Of a stretch of 7,795 bases of DNA, positions 5,641 to 7,795 are shown piece by piece. Within the stretch, counting starts at the first letter, position 1. Every line of letters begins with the position of its first letter. Below the pieces are notes generated by a model. It saw nothing but the letters and a program-made list of their open reading frames with translations. It searched no databases and was not told the origin of the DNA. The DNA is from Acholeplasmatales bacterium Tener_01 (GTDB lineage Bacteria; Bacillota_I; Bacilli_A; ML615J-28; CAG-698): NCBI GenBank assembly GCA_001604495.1, contig LVBR01000189.1:1-7795 (forward strand), read 5' to 3'. A program made the position numbers and the translations under genes.

Positions 5641-5973
5641 ATGAATAGAAAATATAGTTTAAGAAAAAACAAAGAAATTGAGCAATTGGTTAGATATAGG
5701 ATCAGTGTAGGCAATAAATACTATGCTATTTATTACCATGTATATAATGGTGAACCTCAAATTGCCTTTTCTGTATCAAAAAAGAACGGAAACGCTGTTG
5801 AAAGAAACTATCAAAAAAGAGTTGTTAAAGAGATTTTAAGACCCGTTATTAAAGACTTATATGGTTATAAGTTGTTGGTTGTAGTAAAACCTCTAAGTAA
5901 AGAACTCTCTTTTGATGATAAGAAAAATAATATATTGTATTTAATCAGCAAAATTAGAAAGGAGATAGTGTGA
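5641..5973 (+). CDS. rnpA: Ribonuclease P protein component
   Basis: A 110-residue basic protein that helps the RNase P RNA bind precursor tRNA and remove 5' leaders. The diagnostic stretch is SVSKKNGNAVERNYQKR at 44-60, containing the RNxxKR motif (R55, N56, K59, R60). The N-terminus YSLRKNKEIEQL fits the family's LKKNxEF start, so this ATG is right by homology. No SD precedes it: the 13 bases upstream are only A and T and form the T-run of the preceding terminator. Translation may therefore be weak or SD-independent. Its TGA stop overlaps the yidC ATG (TGATG), so the next gene is coupled. Confidence 0.95.
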   Translation: MNRKYSLRKNKEIEQLVRYRISVGNKYYAIYYHVYNGEPQIAFSVSKKNGNAVERNYQKRVVKEILRPVIKDLYGYKLLVVVKPLSKELSFDDKKNNILYLISKIRKEIV

Positions 5974-6944
5974 TGAAGAAAGACACTTTATATAAGTTAA
6001 GATATTTACTTGCCTTATTAGTGATAGTTGCTTGTCTTGTTTTAGTCGCATGTAGAAGAGGCGATGCAACTCAAATAACATATAACCCTATCTATGGATT
6101 CAAATTCCCATCATGGGACTTTCTTGTATGGCCTATGGCTGCTTTAATGTATGTCTTAGGTAAACTATTCGGTGGTGAATATTTCTTAGTTATCATTGTA
6201 GCTACAATAGTTGTTCGTACAGCTGCATGGCCAATTTATGCTAAGAGTAACGATATGACTCTTAAAATGCAATTAATGGCTCCAGAAACTGCAAAGATTG
6301 AAGCTAAATATGCTGGTAAGACAGATCAAGATAGTTTGCAAAGAAAGCAAATGGAAACAATGCAATTATACAAGAAGTATGGTGTTGGCTTAGGCGGCTG
6401 CTTTATGCCTTTCTTACAACTTCCAATATTCATTGCATTCTATGAAACTCTACGTAGAATTCCTGTAACTAGAAGTAGTTATATTGTTGAAAATGCTGTT
6501 GGAATAACTTCAAAACTTCCATTAGATTTTGACTTTTTAGATGGATACATCTTTAATATTGACTTATTCAGCGATATGAGTATCGGTGGATGGCAAAAAA
6601 CAGGTATTTGGATTTTGGCAATACTAGTTGCCTTAACACAACTTGCCAGTCAAATATTATTAAATATTCGTCAAAAGAAACAAAAGGAAGCAATGCAATC
6701 AGATATACCTGCATATCGTAGACCTGAAAAGACAGATCAACAAAAACAATCTGAAATGATGATGAAGGTTATGATGTATGGTATGCCAGTTATGATGGTT
6801 CTATTCATTATTAGAAGCCCAGCTGCGCTAGGTTTGTATTGGTTAGTAGGTAATATTTATTCTGCACTACAAAGTTACATTGGAAGCAGAACAGGATCAA
6901 GGAGAATGCAAAAACTTAAAGAGAAAATGGATAAAAAAAGATAG
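5973..6944 (+). CDS. yidC: Membrane protein insertase YidC/SpoIIIJ (lipoprotein type)
   Basis: Inserts and folds membrane proteins, alone or with the Sec translocon. Counting from this ATG gives 323 residues. The N-terminus is a lipoprotein signal: basic 1-10, hydrophobic 11-24, lipobox LVAC with Cys27 as the probable lipid-modified residue, typical of Gram-positive YidC. Membrane segments follow at about 71-90, 142-160, 211-231 and 262-303 (two helices). Arg82 in VVRTAAWP corresponds to the conserved groove arginine needed for insertion. GGCFMPFLQLPIFIAFY and ALGLYWLVGNIYSALQ are family hallmarks. The C-terminal tail is basic, as in homologues that touch ribosomes. A GTG at 5970 is possible, but AGAAAGGAG (5956-5964) is spaced better for this ATG, which overlaps the rnpA stop. 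Confidence 0.95.
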   Translation: MKKDTLYKLRYLLALLVIVACLVLVACRRGDATQITYNPIYGFKFPSWDFLVWPMAALMYVLGKLFGGEYFLVIIVATIVVRTAAWPIYAKSNDMTLKMQLMAPETAKIEAKYAGKTDQDSLQRKQMETMQLYKKYGVGLGGCFMPFLQLPIFIAFYETLRRIPVTRSSYIVENAVGITSKLPLDFDFLDGYIFNIDLFSDMSIGGWQKTGIWILAILVALTQLASQILLNIRQKKQKEAMQSDIPAYRRPEKTDQQKQSEMMMKVMMYGMPVMMVLFIIRSPAALGLYWLVGNIYSALQSYIGSRTGSRRMQKLKEKMDKKR

Positions 6945-6952
6945 GTATTAAT

Positions 6953-7573
6953 ATGAAAATTAAGAATTACGAAGTAAAAACAATAGATGAAGCTAAAGAA
7001 TTAGCTGTTAAAGATTTTGGTGTTTCAATTAATGATATTGAATTTAGCGTTGTTAAAGAATCAAAAGGATTCTTAGGAATCGGTGGTAAAATTGAAGTTG
7101 AAGCTAAATTAGATGTTGATGGAATCGAAAAAGGAAAGAAATACATCAAGATGATTTTAGACCAAAACGGTATCGAAGGCATGATCGAAAAGAAGGTTCG
7201 TGGCAATAATGTTGAATTTAACATTGATGCTGGTGAATTTAATGGATACTTAATTGGTAAAAACTCAAGAAACCTTATAGCTCTTCAAGCATTAGTTTCA
7301 ACAATCGTTAATAACTACTACGAAGGCGACGATTTAAAGATCGTTTTAGTTGATGTTGGTGGATATAAGAAACGTCGTGAAATGAGTATTGAAAGCATGG
7401 CTGTTGAATATGGCAAACAAGTAGCTAAAACTAAACAAATCATTAAGTTAGATAATCTAAATGCATATGAAAGAAAGATTATTCACAATAAACTATCTTC
7501 TTGGAAAGATGTACAAACTCATTCTGAAGGTGAAGAACCTAATAGAGTATTGATTATCGAACCTAAACACTAA
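6953..7573 (+). CDS. jag: Jag/KhpB RNA-binding protein (Jag-N, KH, R3H)
   Basis: A 206-residue protein of the SpoIIIJ-associated family, complete with three domains. Jag-N is at 1-53, with the SKGFLGIGGK hallmark at 37-46. A type II KH domain lies at about 60-135, with the RNA-gripping loop IGKN at 101-104. The R3H domain is at about 140-206, with R174 and H178 in RKIIH and the terminal SEGEEPNR...IIEP signature. In Firmicutes, Jag/KhpB binds RNA, partners KhpA and affects cell division and wall growth. It lies 8 bases after yidC, the usual order; the SD is weak (ATAGG), so readthrough coupling is likely. Two terminators follow. Confidence 0.95.
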   Translation: MKIKNYEVKTIDEAKELAVKDFGVSINDIEFSVVKESKGFLGIGGKIEVEAKLDVDGIEKGKKYIKMILDQNGIEGMIEKKVRGNNVEFNIDAGEFNGYLIGKNSRNLIALQALVSTIVNNYYEGDDLKIVLVDVGGYKKRREMSIESMAVEYGKQVAKTKQIIKLDNLNAYERKIIHNKLSSWKDVQTHSEGEEPNRVLIIEPKH

Positions 7574-7606
7574 AAAAATAACCTCACTTGCGTGAGGTTT
7601 TTTATT
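7572..7606. terminator. Terminator after jag (first copy)
   Basis: AACCTCAC (7580-7587), loop TTGC, GTGAGGTT (7592-7599), followed by TTTTATTATAT on the plus strand. The A7 run before the stem makes it work on the minus strand too. It begins right at the jag stop codon. The whole 35-base unit is repeated exactly at 7635-7669. Confidence 0.9.
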
Positions 7607-7630
7607 ATATTCAATCATAGATTGAATATA
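7606..7630. repeat. 11-bp palindrome between the two terminators
   Basis: TATATTCAATC and GATTGAATATA are perfect inverted arms around ATA. A 12-base A homopolymer starts at the end of the right arm (7630-7641). It is not followed by a T-run on either strand, so it is not a terminator itself. In a readthrough RNA, GTGAGGT of copy one could pair with ACCTCAC of copy two around this hairpin, an alternative fold to both terminators. Confidence 0.75.
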
Positions 7631-7634
7631 AAAA

Positions 7635-7669
7635 AAAAAAATAACCTCACTTGCGTGAGGTTTTTTATT
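7635..7669. terminator. Terminator of the convergent minus-strand gene (second copy)
   Basis: The same hairpin, 63 bases further on (stem 7643-7650 and 7655-7662). On the minus strand it is especially good: CCTCAC closes a GCAA (GNRA-type) loop and is followed by a U-run of about a dozen bases. It lies directly after the stop of the convergent gene, so it most likely ends that transcript and backs up the jag terminator. Confidence 0.88.
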
Positions 7670-7795
7670 TATTGTTGTGATTTAATAAAATCAATAAATG
7701 GATTAATATTCTTATTTACTTTGAATTCTTCTAACAAAGCAAAGTATTGTTCTTTCTTATCTTTGTAAATAATTATAGGTTTGAATCCATTTAAT
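7669..7795 (-). CDS. Partial C-terminus, likely Fic-family protein
   Basis: Only the last 41 residues are inside the window; the 5' part runs off the right edge. The sequence starts LNGFKPIIIYKDKKEQYFAL and ends NPFIDFIKSQQ before TAA at 7669-7671. A hydrophobic strand with NG(F/Y)xPIII, a charged turn, an aromatic helix (EQYFALLEE) and a terminal NPFIxFI helix is how many small Fic-domain proteins end, just after the HPFxxGNGR catalytic motif. Fic proteins usually transfer AMP to target proteins, some as toxins. The catalytic motif is not visible here, so the assignment is from the tail only. The gene is convergent with jag. Confidence 0.55.
   Translation of the reverse strand, partial: LNGFKPIIIYKDKKEQYFALLEEFKVNKNINPFIDFIKSQQ

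Noticed and set aside
6967..7224. Minus-strand reading frame of 85 residues
   Set aside because: Antisense to jag, whose domains are clear; no SD and no family signature.
7572..7669. Repeats with regular spacing as a mini CRISPR array
   Set aside because: Only two repeats, each a hairpin with A/T-runs at a gene end; the structure and position are those of terminators.
314..7795. Mycoplasma genetic code (TGA as Trp)
   Set aside because: TGA is the natural end of rnpA and the unknown membrane gene, and tryptophans in YidC and Jag use TGG.

Overview
The window looks like the replication-origin neighbourhood of a low-GC Firmicutes or Mollicutes-like chromosome, probably from an uncultured gut-type lineage. 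The signs are the clustering of dnaA, dnaN and the rpmH-rnpA-yidC-jag operon, the strong AT bias, AAGGAGG-type Shine-Dalgarno (SD) sites and a lipoprotein-type YidC. TGA ends rnpA and the unknown membrane gene while tryptophan is TGG, so the standard bacterial code applies rather than the Mycoplasma code.

Left part (1-1500). A non-coding block of about 180 bases, clearly richer in GC (about 42%), gives way abruptly to an extremely AT-rich stretch of short repeats and palindromes. This leads into a tight two-gene operon: a 100-residue protein with a C-terminal ribbon-helix-helix-like domain, and a Soj/ParA-type ATPase. The operon ends at a strong bidirectional hairpin shared with dnaN, which is convergent to it. 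The pair resembles a plasmid-style (type Ib) partition module beside the chromosomal origin. It is the best candidate here for an under-described system.

Middle (1500-4463). dnaN and dnaA are on the minus strand. Between them lies a compact origin signature: two tandem DnaA boxes, a short GC-containing spacer and a run of AT-rich trinucleotides. The 368-base region between dnaA and the divergent right-hand genes holds the dnaA promoter and SD, degenerate DnaA-box-like motifs, an AT-alternating tract, a 19-bp palindrome and a promoter for the next gene.

Right part (4464-7795). An unrecognised single-pass membrane protein gene sits between dnaA and rpmH, where many Firmicutes have no gene. The conserved series follows: rpmH (with its own strong promoter and a terminator behind it), rnpA, yidC and jag. 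These cover a ribosomal protein, the RNase P protein subunit, the membrane insertase and an RNA-binding protein. Two almost identical hairpin terminators 63 bases apart separate jag from the 3' end of a convergent gene, whose C-terminus resembles Fic-family proteins.

Together the genes cover replication initiation (DnaA, DnaN), possible origin segregation (ParA and its partner), and translation, RNA processing and membrane insertion (RpmH, RnpA, YidC, Jag). All assignments rest on motif reading only; no database search was possible.
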